Positions 31,727-42,520 are shown, numbered from the stretch's first letter. The stretch: 64,000 nucleotides of DNA from Enterobacter asburiae (GCF_007035645.1 NZ_AP019632.1:2170001-2234000), one strand, 5' to 3'. Program-made: numbers and translations. The notes: generated from the sequence alone by a model not told the origin.

Positions 31727-33181
31727 TCAGGCCACTTTTCCCGGCACGATGAGGATGAAGCGCGTCGATGCCGCATCCGATTCCACGCGGACTTTTCCGT
31801 GGTGCGCCGAAACGATGGACTTCACGATGGCAAGCCCGATCCCGCTGCCTTCGCCTTTGCGCTGCCTTGACGGATCGACGCGATAGAAACGGTCAAACAG
31901 CTTTGCCAGATGCTCTTGCGGGATCGGCGTTCCGGGATTTTCTATCATCAGTTCAACGTCGTTATCCTGTTCTCTGATGGAGACCGTCACCGCTTTACCG
32001 GCTGGCGTATAGCGCAGGGCATTGGAGAGCAGATTATTTACTGCTCTTCTGAACATCTGCGGATCGCCTTCTATCAGGCAGGGCATCCCGTTAAATTTCA
32101 GCGTAACGTTGCGTTCTTCCGCCCAGGCTTCGAAGAAATCGAAGACTTTCATGACCTCAGCACTTAAATCAAACATCACCCGGTCAGGGATCAGCTGATT
32201 ATTATCCGCCTGCGCCAGGAAAAGCATGTCGCTGACCATCCGGGTCATCCGGTTGTACTCTTCAAGGCTGGAGTACAGAACGTCTTCCAGCTCTTTCTGC
32301 GAGCGGTTCTGGCTCAGCGCGATTTCCGTTTGCGTCACCAGGTTGGTGATGGGCGTTCTGATTTCATGCGCGATATCGGCGGAAAAATTCGCCTGGCGGG
32401 TAAAGACATCTTCAATCTTTTCGATCATATGGTTGAAGGAGATGACCAGCTGTTCCAGCTCAACGGGCTCGCGGGACGGCTCCAGCCGCGCGTCGAGGTT
32501 TTCTGAGGTGATATTTTTAATGGCGTTGCTGACGTTACGCAGGGGCAAATGTCCCTGACGAACCGCGATGCGAATGACAAGAATAATCAGCAGGCTGATC
32601 GCCGCGGCAATCGCCAGGAGATTCTTTTTCAGCGCCTCAAGGTAGTGCAGATGAAAATTGATGGAGAGCCCGATCAGCATCACGTAGCCCTGCGTTTTGC
32701 CCTGCAGCGTCGCCGTGCCTGAAGAGGCGATAATCCGGTACGTTTCCATTTTCATGTCGGACCCGGCGTGCATGTTTGCGGCAGAGTCTTCAACCGTCCA
32801 GAGAAACACATCCTGCGCGCGGCGGTGTTCGCTAAAATCCGCCGCGTTCATCGCAGGGCGCAGTGCTGCCCCCTGCGCCGAGCTGAACAGGATATTGCCC
32901 TGCGGATCCAGGAGCAGGACGGCTACGTTGCGATAGCTGGCGATCGATTCTTTGATCTTGCTGATTTTCTTTTGGTCAGGATCGACCGGAGACTGCAGGA
33001 TGCGGTGCATCGCGGTGCTGATTTGCTGCAGGTCGCTGACATCCTGCTCGGCGAAGTGCTTTTCAACGGAATGCAGCATAAACCAGGTAAAGGCGAAAAA
33101 GGCCAGTATCGTGGAGAGACTGATAAAAAAGGTCAGCCGCAGGGCAAGCGAAAAAGGGCGCCCGGGAAGCTTAACGCGCAT
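31727..33181 (-). CDS. cusS: CusS, copper/silver-sensing histidine kinase
   Basis: CusS senses periplasmic Cu(I)/Ag(I) and phosphorylates CusR. The 484-residue protein has TM1 at about 15-37, a periplasmic sensor domain of about 150 residues with [14 protein letters not shown]2 near 188-208 and a HAMP domain. The phosphoacceptor His is in [19 protein letters not shown] (about 270), the N box is [12 protein letters not shown] (about 383) and the G box is [15 protein letters not shown] (about 443). It overlaps the 3' end of cusR by 11 bases. Size is close to E. coli CusS. SilS is a close relative, but silE is absent here. Confidence 0.9.
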   Translation of the reverse strand: MRVKLPGRPFSLALRLTFFISLSTILAFFAFTWFMLHSVEKHFAEQDVSDLQQISTAMHRILQSPVDPDQKKISKIKESIASYRNVAVLLLDPQGNILFSSAQGAALRPAMNAADFSEHRRAQDVFLWTVEDSAANMHAGSDMKMETYRIIASSGTATLQGKTQGYVMLIGLSINFHLHYLEALKKNLLAIAAAISLLIILVIRIAVRQGHLPLRNVSNAIKNITSENLDARLEPSREPVELEQLVISFNHMIEKIEDVFTRQANFSADIAHEIRTPITNLVTQTEIALSQNRSQKELEDVLYSSLEEYNRMTRMVSDMLFLAQADNNQLIPDRVMFDLSAEVMKVFDFFEAWAEERNVTLKFNGMPCLIEGDPQMFRRAVNNLLSNALRYTPAGKAVTVSIREQDNDVELMIENPGTPIPQEHLAKLFDRFYRVDPSRQRKGEGSGIGLAIVKSIVSAHHGKVRVESDAASTRFILIVPGKVA

Positions 33182-33854
33182 CCGGCACCTCCAGCATATA
33201 GCCCACGCCGCGCACCGTCTGGATCAGCTTCGGTTCAAAATCGTTATCGATTTTCGCGCGAAGCCGCTTTACCGCCACGTCTATTGCGTTTGTGTCGCTG
33301 TCAAAATTCATGTCCCACACCTGGGAGGAAATCAGGGAGCGGGGTAGCACCTCTCCCTGATGACGCATGAAAAACTCCAGCAGGCTGAACTCTTTGCTGG
33401 TTAACGAGATGCGGCTTCCGGCCCGGCTTACCTTTCTCGACACGAGGTCAACCGTCAGGTCCGCCACCTGAAGCTGGCTTTCCGCGATCACCGTATTTCC
33501 GCGTCTCAACAGCGTCCTCACCCGGGCGAGCAGCTCGGCAAAAGCGAATGGCTTAATCAGATAGTCATCCGCGCCCAGCTCAAGCCCTTTAACCCGGTGT
33601 TCAATCGTGCCGAGAGCCGTGAGTAACAGGATGGGCATCCCTTTTCCCGCAGAGCGGAGCATGCGGACAATGTCCCAGCCGTTCACATCGGGCAGCATGA
33701 TATCCAGAATCAGCAGATCGTATTCAGCGGTCATGGCGAGATGGTAGCCGTTCAGGCCATTATCCGCGTGGTCAACCACAAACCCCGCTTCAGTCAGCCC
33801 CTTACTCAGGTACTCACCGGTTTTCATTTCGTCTTCGACGATCAGTATTTTCAT
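33171..33854 (-). CDS. cusR: CusR, response regulator of copper/silver efflux
   Basis: An OmpR-class regulator of 227 residues, the same length as E. coli CusR. The start is the ATG at 33854 with GGGGAG upstream; the longer open frame to 33884 is not needed. The receiver domain has the phosphoacceptor Asp in [15 protein letters not shown] (residue 51) and Lys in LIKPFAF (residue 101). The winged-helix domain covers 130-225 ([21 protein letters not shown], then [20 protein letters not shown], then VRGVGYMLE). It binds the CusR box in the intergenic region and drives both cusRS and cusCFBA. Confidence 0.93.
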   Translation of the reverse strand: MKILIVEDEMKTGEYLSKGLTEAGFVVDHADNGLNGYHLAMTAEYDLLILDIMLPDVNGWDIVRMLRSAGKGMPILLLTALGTIEHRVKGLELGADDYLIKPFAFAELLARVRTLLRRGNTVIAESQLQVADLTVDLVSRKVSRAGSRISLTSKEFSLLEFFMRHQGEVLPRSLISSQVWDMNFDSDTNAIDVAVKRLRAKIDNDFEPKLIQTVRGVGYMLEVPDAR

Positions 33855-33922
33855 CGTGCTCCCCTGACTGGCTGCTGATGACATTCTAGTGAGCGTACCG
33901 CCGTTAACAATGACTTACGCTA

Positions 33923-33944
33923 AAAATGACAACATTGTCATTAT
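33923..33944. promoter_or_regulatory. CusR box
   Basis: The palindrome AATGACAA-CA-TTGTCATT (33925-33942), with A/T extensions, matches the CusR box known from E. coli (AAAATGACAA-N2-TTGTCATTTT). It lies between the divergent cusRS and cusCFBA units, as in E. coli. Confidence 0.88.
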
Positions 33945-34016
33945 CCTGTCACCCGTCAAACAGGATGCGTTGCGTAGAGTAGCCCTAAAACTACTCTGGA
34001 CTTTATTTGAACCGTT

Positions 34017-35402
34017 ATGTTCCTGTTAAAACGACTAAGCATCAGTACGGTATTTATTCTGGCAGGCTGCGTCTCGCTGGCCCCTGAGTACCAGCGGCCG
34101 GAGGCACCTGTCCCCCGGCAGTTTTCGCTCTCCCGTAACGGCCTGACGCCCGCGGCGGCGGGGTATCAGGACACCGGCTGGCGCAACTTTTTCGTCGACC
34201 CTCAGGTTGCCGGGCTGATTACGGAGGCCCTGAAGAACAATCGCGATCTGAAAATGGCCGCCCTGAAGGTCGAAGAGGCCCGGGCGCAATTCAACGTGAC
34301 GGATGCGGATCGCTACCCTCAGCTGAATGCCTCCTCGGGCATCACGTACAGCGGCGGGCTGAAAAGTGACAAACCCACCGCGCAGCAGTACGACGCGGGC
34401 CTTGCGCTTAGCTATGAACTCGATTTCTTCGGCAAGCTAAAGAACATGAGCGAGGCCGACCGACAAAACTATTTCGCGAGCGAAGAGGCCCGTCGCGCGG
34501 TGCATATCCTGCTCGTCTCTAACGTTTCCCAGAGCTATTTCAACCAGCAGCTGGCGTATAAACAGCTGCGTATCGCGCAGGATACGCTGAAAAATTACCG
34601 GCAGTCTTATGCATTCGTTGAGCAGCAGCTGGTGACGGGCAGTACGAACGTCCTGGCGCTGGAACAGGCCCGGGGACAGATCGAAAGCACGCAGGCAGAG
34701 ATTGCCAAAAGAGAGGGGGAGCTGGCGCAGGCCAATAACGCCCTGCAGCTGGTCCTCGGCACGTATCGCGCGCTGCCGGGTGACGGCGGCATGAACGCCA
34801 GCGACGTTGCGCCGGTAAAACTGCCTCCTCATCTTTCTTCCGCGATACTGCTGCAGCGCCCGGATATTATGGAGGCGGAGTATCAGCTTAAAGCGGCCGA
34901 TGCGAATATCGGTGCGGCGCGCGCCGCCTTTTTTCCGTCTATTTCCCTGACCAGCGGGCTTTCAACGGGCAGCACGGAGTTGTCCAGCCTCTTTACGTCC
35001 GGGAGCGGGATGTGGAATTTTATTCCTAAAATAGAAATTCCTATTTTTAATGCGGGCAGAAATAAGGCCAACCTGAAGCTGGCCGAAATTCGCCAGCAGC
35101 AGTCGGTGGTTAATTACGAACAAAAAATTCAGTCCGCCTTTAAACAGGTTGCCGACGCGCTCGCGCTGCGGGACAGCATTAACCAGCAGCTTGCTGCACA
35201 ACAGCGGTATCTGGATTCGCTCCGCATCACGCTTCAACGTGCCAGAGGGTTATATTCCAGCGGTGCGGTCAGCTATATCGAAGTGCTTGACGCGGAGCGT
35301 TCTCTTTTCTCTACCCAGCAAAATATTCTCGACCTTATTTATGCCCGGCAGGTTAATGAAATTAATCTCTTCACCGCGCTCGGCGGCGGTTGGGTCGAAT
35401 AA
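34017..35402 (+). CDS. cusC: CusC, outer-membrane channel of the copper/silver efflux pump
   Basis: A 461-residue TolC-family lipoprotein (lipobox ILAGC, Cys near residue 18). The two repeated outer-membrane-factor domains are visible, with the equatorial WRNFFVDPQV stretch near 54 and LLQRPDIMEAEYQLKAADANIGAARAAFFPSISL near 280-315. It forms the outer-membrane tunnel through which CusBA expels Cu(I) and Ag(I). It is the first gene of cusCFBA, 72 bases after the CusR box, with cusF 28 bases downstream. Length fits E. coli CusC. Confidence 0.93.
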   Translation: MFLLKRLSISTVFILAGCVSLAPEYQRPEAPVPRQFSLSRNGLTPAAAGYQDTGWRNFFVDPQVAGLITEALKNNRDLKMAALKVEEARAQFNVTDADRYPQLNASSGITYSGGLKSDKPTAQQYDAGLALSYELDFFGKLKNMSEADRQNYFASEEARRAVHILLVSNVSQSYFNQQLAYKQLRIAQDTLKNYRQSYAFVEQQLVTGSTNVLALEQARGQIESTQAEIAKREGELAQANNALQLVLGTYRALPGDGGMNASDVAPVKLPPHLSSAILLQRPDIMEAEYQLKAADANIGAARAAFFPSISLTSGLSTGSTELSSLFTSGSGMWNFIPKIEIPIFNAGRNKANLKLAEIRQQQSVVNYEQKIQSAFKQVADALALRDSINQQLAAQQRYLDSLRITLQRARGLYSSGAVSYIEVLDAERSLFSTQQNILDLIYARQVNEINLFTALGGGWVE

Positions 35403-35430
35403 CCTTATTTAATTAAACAGGAAAATAACC

Positions 35431-35772
35431 ATGCGCAATTCACTTAAGGCCGTTGTATTTGGTGCAATCTCCATTGTGTTTTCTGCCGGCCTGCAGGCTG
35501 AAGTTCATCAGCACGAGATGATGAGTGCTGCCAGCGAAGGGACCTCAGAGCAGCTCATCACGGGAACCGGCATCGTGAAGGACATTGATCTCACGAATAA
35601 AAAAGTCACGATTTCCCATGAAGCGATCCCGGAAATTGGCTGGCCCGCGATGACCATGCGTTTTACCTTTATTCAGGCTGACGAGAGTATTAATGCCTTA
35701 AAAATCGGTAACCACGTGAATTTCTCGTTTGTTCAGCAGGGCAATCTCTCTTTACTCAAGAGCATTAAATAG
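35431..35772 (+). CDS. cusF: CusF, periplasmic copper/silver metallochaperone
   Basis: CusF is a small beta-barrel protein that binds one Cu(I) or Ag(I) and hands it to CusB. The 113-residue precursor has a signal peptide (cleavage near LQAEV), a His/Met-rich start (HQHEMMSAA) and the metal site VTISHEAIPEIGWPAMTMRF, containing the His, Trp and two Met ligands that define the family. It lies between cusC and cusB, as in E. coli. Confidence 0.93.
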   Translation: MRNSLKAVVFGAISIVFSAGLQAEVHQHEMMSAASEGTSEQLITGTGIVKDIDLTNKKVTISHEAIPEIGWPAMTMRFTFIQADESINALKIGNHVNFSFVQQGNLSLLKSIK

Positions 35773-35783
35773 CGAGACGCGGC

Positions 35784-37034
35784 ATGGCCTCATTAAAAAT
35801 AAAATATGCTGCCGTGATAGTCAGCAGCCTTATTGCGGGAGGGCTGATATCGGTGACGGCACGGCAGGCGCTTCATTCATCTGAAAAAACAGAAAATAGC
35901 GCCTCTGAAAGAAAGGTGCTTTTCTGGTATGACCCGATGAAGCCCGACGTTAAATTCGATAAGCCCGGCAAATCGCCGTTTATGGATATGGATCTGGTAC
36001 CGAAATATGCGGATGAAAACGCCAATAAAAGCAGTGCCGGTATCCGTATTGACCCGACGCAGGTCCAGAACCTGGGATTAAAAACGCAAAAGGTGACGCG
36101 CGGAACGCTTAATTATGCCCAGACGATCCCGGCTAACGTCAGCTATAACGACTATCAGTTTGTCATTGTGCAGGCCCGCGCGGAAGGCTTTGTGGAAAAA
36201 GTGTACCCGCTGACGACGGGCGATAAGGTGAAGAAAGGCACGCCGCTCGTTGATATAACCATTCCTGACTGGGTAGAGGCGCAGAGCGAGTTTCTGCTGT
36301 TATCCGGCACCGGCGGAACGCCGACGCAAATCAAAGGGGTTCTGGAACGGCTTCGGCTGGCGGGTATGCCGGATGAGGATATTCAGAGGCTGCGTGCGAC
36401 CCGTACTATTCAGACCCGGTTTACCATCAGGGCGCCGATCGACGGAGCGATCACGGCCTTTGATCTGCGTACCGGCATGAATATTTCCAAAGATAAGGTG
36501 GTGGCGCAAATTCAGGGGATGGATCCGGTCTGGATCGGCGCGGCAGTGCCTGAATCCATTGCTTATCTGCTGAAAGAGACCTCGCAGTTTGCGGTTTCGA
36601 TACCGGCTTATCCGGATAAATCCTTCCCGGTTGATAAATGGAGTCTTCTGCCGAGCGTGGATCCAACCACCCGTACGCTGCAGGTGCGCCTGCAGGTCTC
36701 TAACAAGGATGAACTGCTGAAACCGGGCATGAACGCGTACCTGAAGCTGAATACCCAAAGCCAGGAAATGCTGCTGATCCCTTCCCAGGCCGTTATCGAT
36801 ACCGGCAAAGAACAGCGCGTGATTACCGTCGATGCGGACGGGAATTTTGTACCGAAAAGGATCCACGTACTGCACGAATCTCAACAGCAGTCCGGCATTG
36901 GTAGCGGACTGGAAGAGGGCGAGTCGGTAGTGGTCAGCGGTCTGTTCCTGATTGACTCGGAGGCCAATATTACCGGCGCGCTGGAGCGCATGCGTCACGC
37001 TGAAGCCGCTGACGACGCGCACTCTGGCCATTAA
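35784..37034 (+). CDS. cusB: CusB, periplasmic adaptor of the copper/silver pump
   Basis: A 416-residue membrane-fusion protein that links CusA to CusC and accepts metal from CusF. It has an uncleaved or weak signal-anchor segment (about 8-25) and an N-terminal metal-binding patch ([29 protein letters not shown]) with the three key methionines. A lipoyl/barrel-sandwich domain follows ([27 protein letters not shown]) and then beta-barrel parts ([17 protein letters not shown]). The C-terminus ends in DDAHSGH. It is slightly longer than E. coli CusB (407). It begins 11 bases after cusF, and cusA follows after seven. Confidence 0.93.
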   Translation: MASLKIKYAAVIVSSLIAGGLISVTARQALHSSEKTENSASERKVLFWYDPMKPDVKFDKPGKSPFMDMDLVPKYADENANKSSAGIRIDPTQVQNLGLKTQKVTRGTLNYAQTIPANVSYNDYQFVIVQARAEGFVEKVYPLTTGDKVKKGTPLVDITIPDWVEAQSEFLLLSGTGGTPTQIKGVLERLRLAGMPDEDIQRLRATRTIQTRFTIRAPIDGAITAFDLRTGMNISKDKVVAQIQGMDPVWIGAAVPESIAYLLKETSQFAVSIPAYPDKSFPVDKWSLLPSVDPTTRTLQVRLQVSNKDELLKPGMNAYLKLNTQSQEMLLIPSQAVIDTGKEQRVITVDADGNFVPKRIHVLHESQQQSGIGSGLEEGESVVVSGLFLIDSEANITGALERMRHAEAADDAHSGH

Positions 37035-37041
37035 GGAGACG

Positions 37042-40000
37042 ATGATGATTGAATGGATTATCCGGCGGTCGGTCGCCAACCGTTTCCTGGTCATGATGGG
37101 GGCGCTGTTTCTCAGCGTCTGGGGGACATGGACGATTATTAACACGCCAGTCGATGCCTTGCCCGATCTCTCTGACGTTCAGGTGATTATCAAAACCAGT
37201 TACCCCGGCCAGGCCCCGCAGATTGTAGAAAACCAGGTCACCTATCCACTGACGACCACCATGCTGTCGGTTCCCGGCGCAAAGACCGTGCGCGGTTTTT
37301 CGCAGTTTGGCGATTCGTACGTGTACGTCATTTTTGAAGATGGCACCGATTTGTACTGGGCCCGTTCGCGCGTGCTGGAGTATCTGAACCAGGTTCAGGG
37401 CAAGCTGCCTGCCGGCGTGAGCTCTGAAATCGGTCCTGATGCCACCGGCGTGGGCTGGATATTTGAGTATGCGCTGGTGGATCGCAGCGGAAAACACGAT
37501 CTCGCAGAGTTGCGCTCGCTGCAGGACTGGTTCCTGAAATTTGAATTGAAAACCATCCCGAACGTGGCCGAAGTGGCCTCCGTCGGCGGCGTGGTAAAGC
37601 AGTATCAGATCCAGGTCAATCCGTTAAAACTGGCTCAGTACGGCATTAGCCTGCCGGAAGTTAAGCAGGCACTTGAGTCGTCTAACCAGGAGGCGGGGGG
37701 ATCGTCAGTTGAAATGGCGGAAGCGGAGTATATGGTCCGGGCCAGCGGCTATCTGCAGACGATGGATGATTTCAATAACATTGTCCTGAAAGCCGGAGAG
37801 AACGGGGTACCGATTTATCTTCGCGATGTCGCCCGCGTACAAACGGGGCCGGAAATGCGCCGCGGCATTGCCGAATTAAACGGGCAGGGGGAAGTTGCGG
37901 GTGGCGTGGTGATCCTGCGTTCGGGAAAAAATGCGCGCGAAGTCATTACGGCGGTGAGAGATAAGCTTGAGACGCTGAAGGCCAGCCTGCCGGAAGGCGT
38001 TGAGATTGTGACCACCTACGATCGCAGCCAGCTCATCGATCGGGCAATCGACAACCTGAGTTCCAAACTGCTCGAAGAGTTTATCGTGGTGGCCATCGTC
38101 TGCGCACTGTTCCTGTGGCACGTCCGCTCTGCGCTGGTCGCGATTATCTCTCTGCCGCTTGGCCTGTGTATTGCCTTTATCGTCATGCATTTCCAGGGGC
38201 TGAACGCCAACATTATGTCGCTGGGAGGCATTGCCATTGCCGTCGGGGCGATGGTGGATGCCGCCATCGTCATGATTGAAAACGCGCACAAACGGCTCGA
38301 AGAGTGGGATCTCCAGCATCCGGGAGAGCAGATTGATAACGCCACCCGCTGGAAGGTGATTACCAACGCCTCTGTCGAGGTTGGCCCCGCGCTGTTTATC
38401 AGCCTGCTGATTATCACCTTATCCTTCATTCCCATCTTTACTCTTGAGGGGCAGGAAGGGCGGCTGTTTGGTCCGCTGGCTTTCACCAAAACGTACTCCA
38501 TGGCAGGTGCGGCTGCGCTGGCTATAATCGTTATCCCCATCCTGATGGGGTTCTGGATCCGGGGTAAGATTCCCGCTGAGACCAGTAACCCGTTGAACAG
38601 GCTACTGATTAAAGCCTACCATCCGCTACTGATTAAGGTGCTCCGCTGGCCAAAAACAACCCTGCTGGTTGCGGCTTTGTCCATCTTCACGGTGATCTGG
38701 CCTCTCAGCCAGGTGGGCGGCGAGTTCCTGCCGAAGATCAACGAAGGCGATCTGCTGTATATGCCGTCAACATTGCCGGGCGTCTCTCCGGCAGAAGCGG
38801 CCGCACTGTTGCAGACCACGGACAAGTTAATCAAAACCGTGCCAGAAGTGGCCTCCGTTTTTGGTAAAACGGGTAAGGCTGAGACCGCAACGGATTCCGC
38901 TCCGCTCGAAATGGTGGAAACCACCATCCAGCTCAAACCTGAGAATGAGTGGCGTCCCGGCATGACGATTGACAAGATTATTGACGAACTCGACAAGACC
39001 GTTCGGTTGCCCGGCCTGGCGAATCTCTGGGTTCCGCCCATTCGTAACCGCATCGATATGCTTTCAACCGGGATCAAAAGCCCGATTGGTATCAAGGTGT
39101 CGGGTACCGTTCTGTCGGATATCGACGCCACGGCGCAGAGCATCGAGGCGGTAGCCAAAACGGTGCCGGGCGTGGTGTCAGCCCTGGCTGAACGTCTGGA
39201 GGGCGGGCGCTACATTGATGTCGATATCAACCGGGAAAAAGCCTCGCGCTACGGGATGACGGTGGGCGATGTGCAGCTGTTCGTTTCATCAGCCATCGGC
39301 GGGGCGACGGTGGGGGAAACGGTGGAAGGCGTCGCCCGGTACCCGATTAATATCCGCTATCCGCAGGACTACCGAAACAGCCCGAACGCCTTGAAGCAAA
39401 TGCCGATCCTGACGCCGATGAAACAGCAGATCACGCTGGGCGATGTGGCGGATATCAACGTGGTTTCCGGCCCCACGATGCTGAAAACGGAGAATGCCCG
39501 CCCTGCGAGCTGGATTTATATCGATGCTCGCGGCAGGGATATGGTGTCGGTGGTGAACGACATTAAGACGGCCATCAGTCAGAACGTAAAGCTGAGGCCG
39601 GGCACCAGCGTCTCATTCTCCGGGCAGTTTGAGCTCCTCGAGCACGCCAACAAGAAACTGAAGCTGATGGTGCCGATGACGGTGATGATTATCTTCATTC
39701 TGCTGTATCTGGCGTTCCGCCGCGTGGATGAAGCGCTGCTGATCCTGATGAGCCTGCCGTTCGCCCTGGTCGGGGGAATATGGTTCCTCTACTGGCAGGG
39801 CTTCCATATGTCTGTGGCAACCGGCACCGGCTTTATCGCCCTGGCCGGGGTGGCGGCAGAATTTGGCGTAGTCATGCTGATGTATTTGCGTCATGCCGTT
39901 GAGGCTCAGCCGGCGTTGTCCCATCGGGACACGTTCACTGAACAGGGGCTTGATGACGCCCTTTACCATGGCGCCGTGCTGCGCGTGCGGCCTAAGGCCA

Positions 40001-40185
40001 TGACTGTCGCGGTGATTATTGCCGGCCTGCTGCCCATTCTTTGGGGAACGGGGGCAGGGTCAGAGGTCATGAGTCGGATAGCGGCGCCGATGATTGGCGG
40101 GATGATCACGGCGCCGCTGTTATCGCTGTTTATTATTCCTGCGGCATACAAGTTAATCTGGCTGCGCAGGCATAAAAAGCCATAA
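37042..40185 (+). CDS. cusA: CusA, RND-type copper/silver efflux pump
   Basis: CusA is the proton-driven inner-membrane trimer that expels Cu(I) and Ag(I). Translation from the ATG at 37042 (AAGGAG upstream) gives 1,047 residues, identical in length to E. coli CusA. The heavy-metal-efflux RND layout is clear: 12 hydrophobic helices, two large periplasmic loops, and the charged helix-4 stretch [20 protein letters not shown] near residue 395. The methionine relay occurs in [19 protein letters not shown] and [11 protein letters not shown]. An open frame runs 30 codons upstream inside cusB, but the coupled ATG is the start. A strong terminator follows. Confidence 0.95.
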   Translation: MMIEWIIRRSVANRFLVMMGALFLSVWGTWTIINTPVDALPDLSDVQVIIKTSYPGQAPQIVENQVTYPLTTTMLSVPGAKTVRGFSQFGDSYVYVIFEDGTDLYWARSRVLEYLNQVQGKLPAGVSSEIGPDATGVGWIFEYALVDRSGKHDLAELRSLQDWFLKFELKTIPNVAEVASVGGVVKQYQIQVNPLKLAQYGISLPEVKQALESSNQEAGGSSVEMAEAEYMVRASGYLQTMDDFNNIVLKAGENGVPIYLRDVARVQTGPEMRRGIAELNGQGEVAGGVVILRSGKNAREVITAVRDKLETLKASLPEGVEIVTTYDRSQLIDRAIDNLSSKLLEEFIVVAIVCALFLWHVRSALVAIISLPLGLCIAFIVMHFQGLNANIMSLGGIAIAVGAMVDAAIVMIENAHKRLEEWDLQHPGEQIDNATRWKVITNASVEVGPALFISLLIITLSFIPIFTLEGQEGRLFGPLAFTKTYSMAGAAALAIIVIPILMGFWIRGKIPAETSNPLNRLLIKAYHPLLIKVLRWPKTTLLVAALSIFTVIWPLSQVGGEFLPKINEGDLLYMPSTLPGVSPAEAAALLQTTDKLIKTVPEVASVFGKTGKAETATDSAPLEMVETTIQLKPENEWRPGMTIDKIIDELDKTVRLPGLANLWVPPIRNRIDMLSTGIKSPIGIKVSGTVLSDIDATAQSIEAVAKTVPGVVSALAERLEGGRYIDVDINREKASRYGMTVGDVQLFVSSAIGGATVGETVEGVARYPINIRYPQDYRNSPNALKQMPILTPMKQQITLGDVADINVVSGPTMLKTENARPASWIYIDARGRDMVSVVNDIKTAISQNVKLRPGTSVSFSGQFELLEHANKKLKLMVPMTVMIIFILLYLAFRRVDEALLILMSLPFALVGGIWFLYWQGFHMSVATGTGFIALAGVAAEFGVVMLMYLRHAVEAQPALSHRDTFTEQGLDDALYHGAVLRVRPKAMTVAVIIAGLLPILWGTGAGSEVMSRIAAPMIGGMITAPLLSLFIIPAAYKLIWLRRHKKP

Positions 40186-40190
40186 AAAAA

Positions 40191-40214
40191 CCCGCCAGCG
40201 ATGGCGGGTTTTTT
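40191..40214 (+). terminator. Rho-independent terminator of cusCFBA
   Basis: CCCGCC (40191-40196) pairs with GGCGGG (40203-40208), followed by six T residues (40209-40214). A preceding A run lets it also serve the convergent gene on the minus strand. Confidence 0.9.
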
Positions 40215-40227
40215 ACGGGATGAACCC

Positions 40228-40812
40228 TTAGCGCGCTGTTTTAGCACGCGTCTGGCTGAGAAGCTTGCGCCAGGCACGATTATGCAGAGTAAACAGCAGC
40301 ATCTTATAGAAGGCGGTGGAAAGGATACAGCTGCCGCTAAGCAGTAGCATGCCGATACTCACTAGCGCCGCGGTCAGACTGACGCCCGGAGCTGCGCTAC
40401 CGCTCAGCGCGACCAGCATATAGGCTGCTGTTAATACCAGGCTTATCACCGCCAGCGTAAGGTGTAACCTCACGGCGCGCATGCTGCCTTTGCCAATCAT
40501 AAACATCGTCACGCCGTTAAGGCCAGCGAACAGAAGGGCGATCAGGACAACCCAGACGAATACGTGTTCCGCTGGCTGGTCGAGTCCTGCGAGTACGCCA
40601 TACCCCAGCCACAGCTGAGGAATAGCGAAACTGACAATCACCCCGAGGGTACTGATCGCCGCTGGAATACCCATGGTGTGTAGACCTACAGGTTTGCCCA
40701 TTTCGTCAGCCAACTCAGTCTTTAGCTGTTGCAGCTGTGTCGGGGAGGCATTGCTTATGCTGGTAGCCACCTCGTTACAGTGTTGCAGGCGGCGGGAAAA
40801 AACTTTAACCAT
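40228..40812 (-). CDS. Uncharacterised four-helix inner-membrane protein
   Basis: A 194-residue protein with a polar N-terminal region of about 45 residues and four hydrophobic helices (about 48-72, 84-106, 118-138 and 144-168). A basic C-terminal tail follows (HNRAWRKLLSQTRAKTAR). I do not recognise the family. It lies 15 bases downstream of a truncated reading frame on the same strand and just before gene debris, so it may be the surviving partner of a broken effector gene, for example a membrane immunity protein. That idea rests on context only. Confidence 0.65.
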   Translation of the reverse strand: MVKVFSRRLQHCNEVATSISNASPTQLQQLKTELADEMGKPVGLHTMGIPAAISTLGVIVSFAIPQLWLGYGVLAGLDQPAEHVFVWVVLIALLFAGLNGVTMFMIGKGSMRAVRLHLTLAVISLVLTAAYMLVALSGSAAPGVSLTAALVSIGMLLLSGSCILSTAFYKMLLFTLHNRAWRKLLSQTRAKTAR

Positions 40813-40827
40813 TTGAATACTCAGCGT

Positions 40828-41067
40828 TTAGTTAGGCGAAAATGACTGCAACAGACCGACTACATAGCGCCCGGACTGGACGGTGTTTTGAGGATTGCGG
40901 ATCGTTCCCGTGAGTGAACTGCCCACAAAAGCCGATGCGTTGTTCACGGCACTCATCAGCTCACGTTGCAGTGATTTTTGTAATGATTCGCTGGGGAAAC
41001 GTTTCGGGTAGACGCCTGCGCGGATCGCTGCCTTCACGCCGGCGCTGGAGATACCTGGATTCTGCGC
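40828..41067 (-). pseudogene. C-terminal remnant of an unknown larger protein
   Basis: The frame is open from just after an in-frame TAA (41070-41068) to the stop at 40828 and encodes about 79 residues (beginning AQNPGISSAGVKAAIRAGVY and ending VGLLQSFSPN). The only starts are weak ones such as GTG at 41037, with no ribosome-binding site, and it starts as if in mid-domain. It looks like the tail of a longer protein that lost its 5' part. It is followed after 15 bases by the four-helix membrane protein gene. I cannot name the parent family. Confidence 0.45.
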
Positions 41068-41129
41068 TTATTAAGACTTAGATAATAGCAGCGTTAACTC
41101 AGCGATCAAATCGTAAAGATGTTCCTTAA

Positions 41130-41339
41130 AGGTCCAAGTCAGAGAGGGGTATCGACCCGTTACTAGTATTGTTAACGGAGCATGGTGCCAGACATATCAT
41201 CAACGAAATTGGTCATTTGATGGAGCATGTTGATGACGGGATGGTAGTCTGTATACACCTTCATTTATATGATCGTATGGATAAGATCCCGTTCGATAAC
41301 ATCACGGCATTCTTCAATAAATATCTTAATAAAAGATAA
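41130..41339 (+). pseudogene. Short gene remnant
   Basis: An open stretch of about 69 codons with protein-like composition (GIDPLLVLLTEHGARHIINE, later DRMDKIPFDNITAFFNKYLN) ends at a TAA at 41337-41339. There is no good start codon or ribosome-binding site; TTG at 41169 is the best candidate. It appears to be the end of a decayed gene in AT-rich DNA. The family is not recognised. Confidence 0.3.
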
Positions 41340-41599
41340 CTTCCTCAGTAACCGATGCAGTGATCCAAAGGTTACTGCATTGATGTGAGAGGGAAGGCAG
41401 CTATGAGGGGTTTGACTGAACGGTTTATGGCTTATTCTCTGATGTCCATATTACATTTAACATAATATACATTATGCGTACCAATGTGGAATCAGAAGAA
41501 ATCTGGCATCTTATGGACACGTTGGGCCTGGATGCTGATGTCCTCTGATAGTGTCTTCTCACGTGCTGCTATCGTCATGATCGCCTCACAGTGCATGGC
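41340..41599. other. Non-coding or decayed stretch
   Basis: There is no convincing gene here. CAGTAACC (41346-41353) and GGTTACTG (41370-41377) form an imperfect stem. A 24-codon reading frame at 41474-41548 (MRTNVESEEIWHLMDTLGLD) begins like a ribbon-helix-helix antitoxin and is then out of frame with a further open stretch, so it may be an antitoxin relic; this is weak. Confidence 0.35.
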
Positions 41600-42520
41600 T
41601 TACCGTTTTGCTCTGTTGATATAAGCCTGTAAACCCTCAGCAAGAAAATCAAACACCGTTTTGCAGGCCTGACTGTGGCGTAAATCCTCATGCATCACCA
41701 GCCAGGTGTCCAGATGAAACGCAAAGTAATCAGGCATTATCCTCTGCAACGGCGGAGAAAAATCTGCCAGTTGAACCTGACACATTCCGATACCGGCCCC
41801 TGCGCGTATAAGGTTTAATTGGGCAATATCACTGTCGGTCCGTACGGTAAACCGATCGCGGTTTAGCTGTGGATATTGTTTAAGTGCCTGTAAAATAAAG
41901 GGCGTTAAATTATCGAAACCGACAAGCGTATGGGTGAATAACTCATCAATATTTTCCGGAGCACCACGTCGTGACAGATAGGCTGGCGCTGCATGCAGAC
42001 CTATTTCAACCCTTCCCATCCGACGGGCAATCAGTTGCTCCTGCACCGGCGTGGCCATGCGTACGGCAATATCCGCCTCCCGATTCAGTAAATCCTGAAC
42101 TCGATTAGACAGAACCAGTTCAACGGTTATTTGCGGATATGCATCCTTTATCTGTGCAATCACGGGAGGCAGAACCTCCGTGCCGATGATTTCACTGGCG
42201 GCGACGCGCACCACGCCCCGCAACCCGGTTGCGCCGGAGCTGAAACTCGCAGCCGACCGCTCAATCATCATGGCCGTATTTTCCATCGCCTGCGCATGGC
42301 CCTTCAGCTCAACGGCTGCATCCGTGGCCTGCAATCCCGTCTGCGAACGGGTAAATAAAACGAGGCCCAGGGCTGATTCCAGTGCCGCAATGTGGCGTCC
42401 GGCGGTTGGCTGGGTAATGGCAAGCCTGCGTGCGGCCCCTGACAAAGACCCTTCTTTCATCACGGCCAAAAAGGTGCGATACCATTCCCACGGGATATTT
42501 AGCTTCATACAAAAATGCAT
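41600..42520 (-). CDS. LysR-family regulator, divergent from the SDR gene
   Basis: A 306-residue LysR-type regulator (302 from the internal Met at 42508). The helix-turn-helix domain is at about 8-68 (WYRTFLAVMKEGSLSGAARRLAITQPTAGRHIAALESALG), and the effector domain from about 95 contains VASEIIGTEVLPPVIAQI and a C-terminal VMHEDLRHSQACKTVFDFL typical of the CrgA/AaeR-like group. It is divergent from an NAD(P)-dependent epimerase-like gene across 82 bases and probably regulates it. It lies next to the decayed region. Confidence 0.88.
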   Translation of the reverse strand: MHFCMKLNIPWEWYRTFLAVMKEGSLSGAARRLAITQPTAGRHIAALESALGLVLFTRSQTGLQATDAAVELKGHAQAMENTAMMIERSAASFSSGATGLRGVVRVAASEIIGTEVLPPVIAQIKDAYPQITVELVLSNRVQDLLNREADIAVRMATPVQEQLIARRMGRVEIGLHAAPAYLSRRGAPENIDELFTHTLVGFDNLTPFILQALKQYPQLNRDRFTVRTDSDIAQLNLIRAGAGIGMCQVQLADFSPPLQRIMPDYFAFHLDTWLVMHEDLRHSQACKTVFDFLAEGLQAYINRAKR

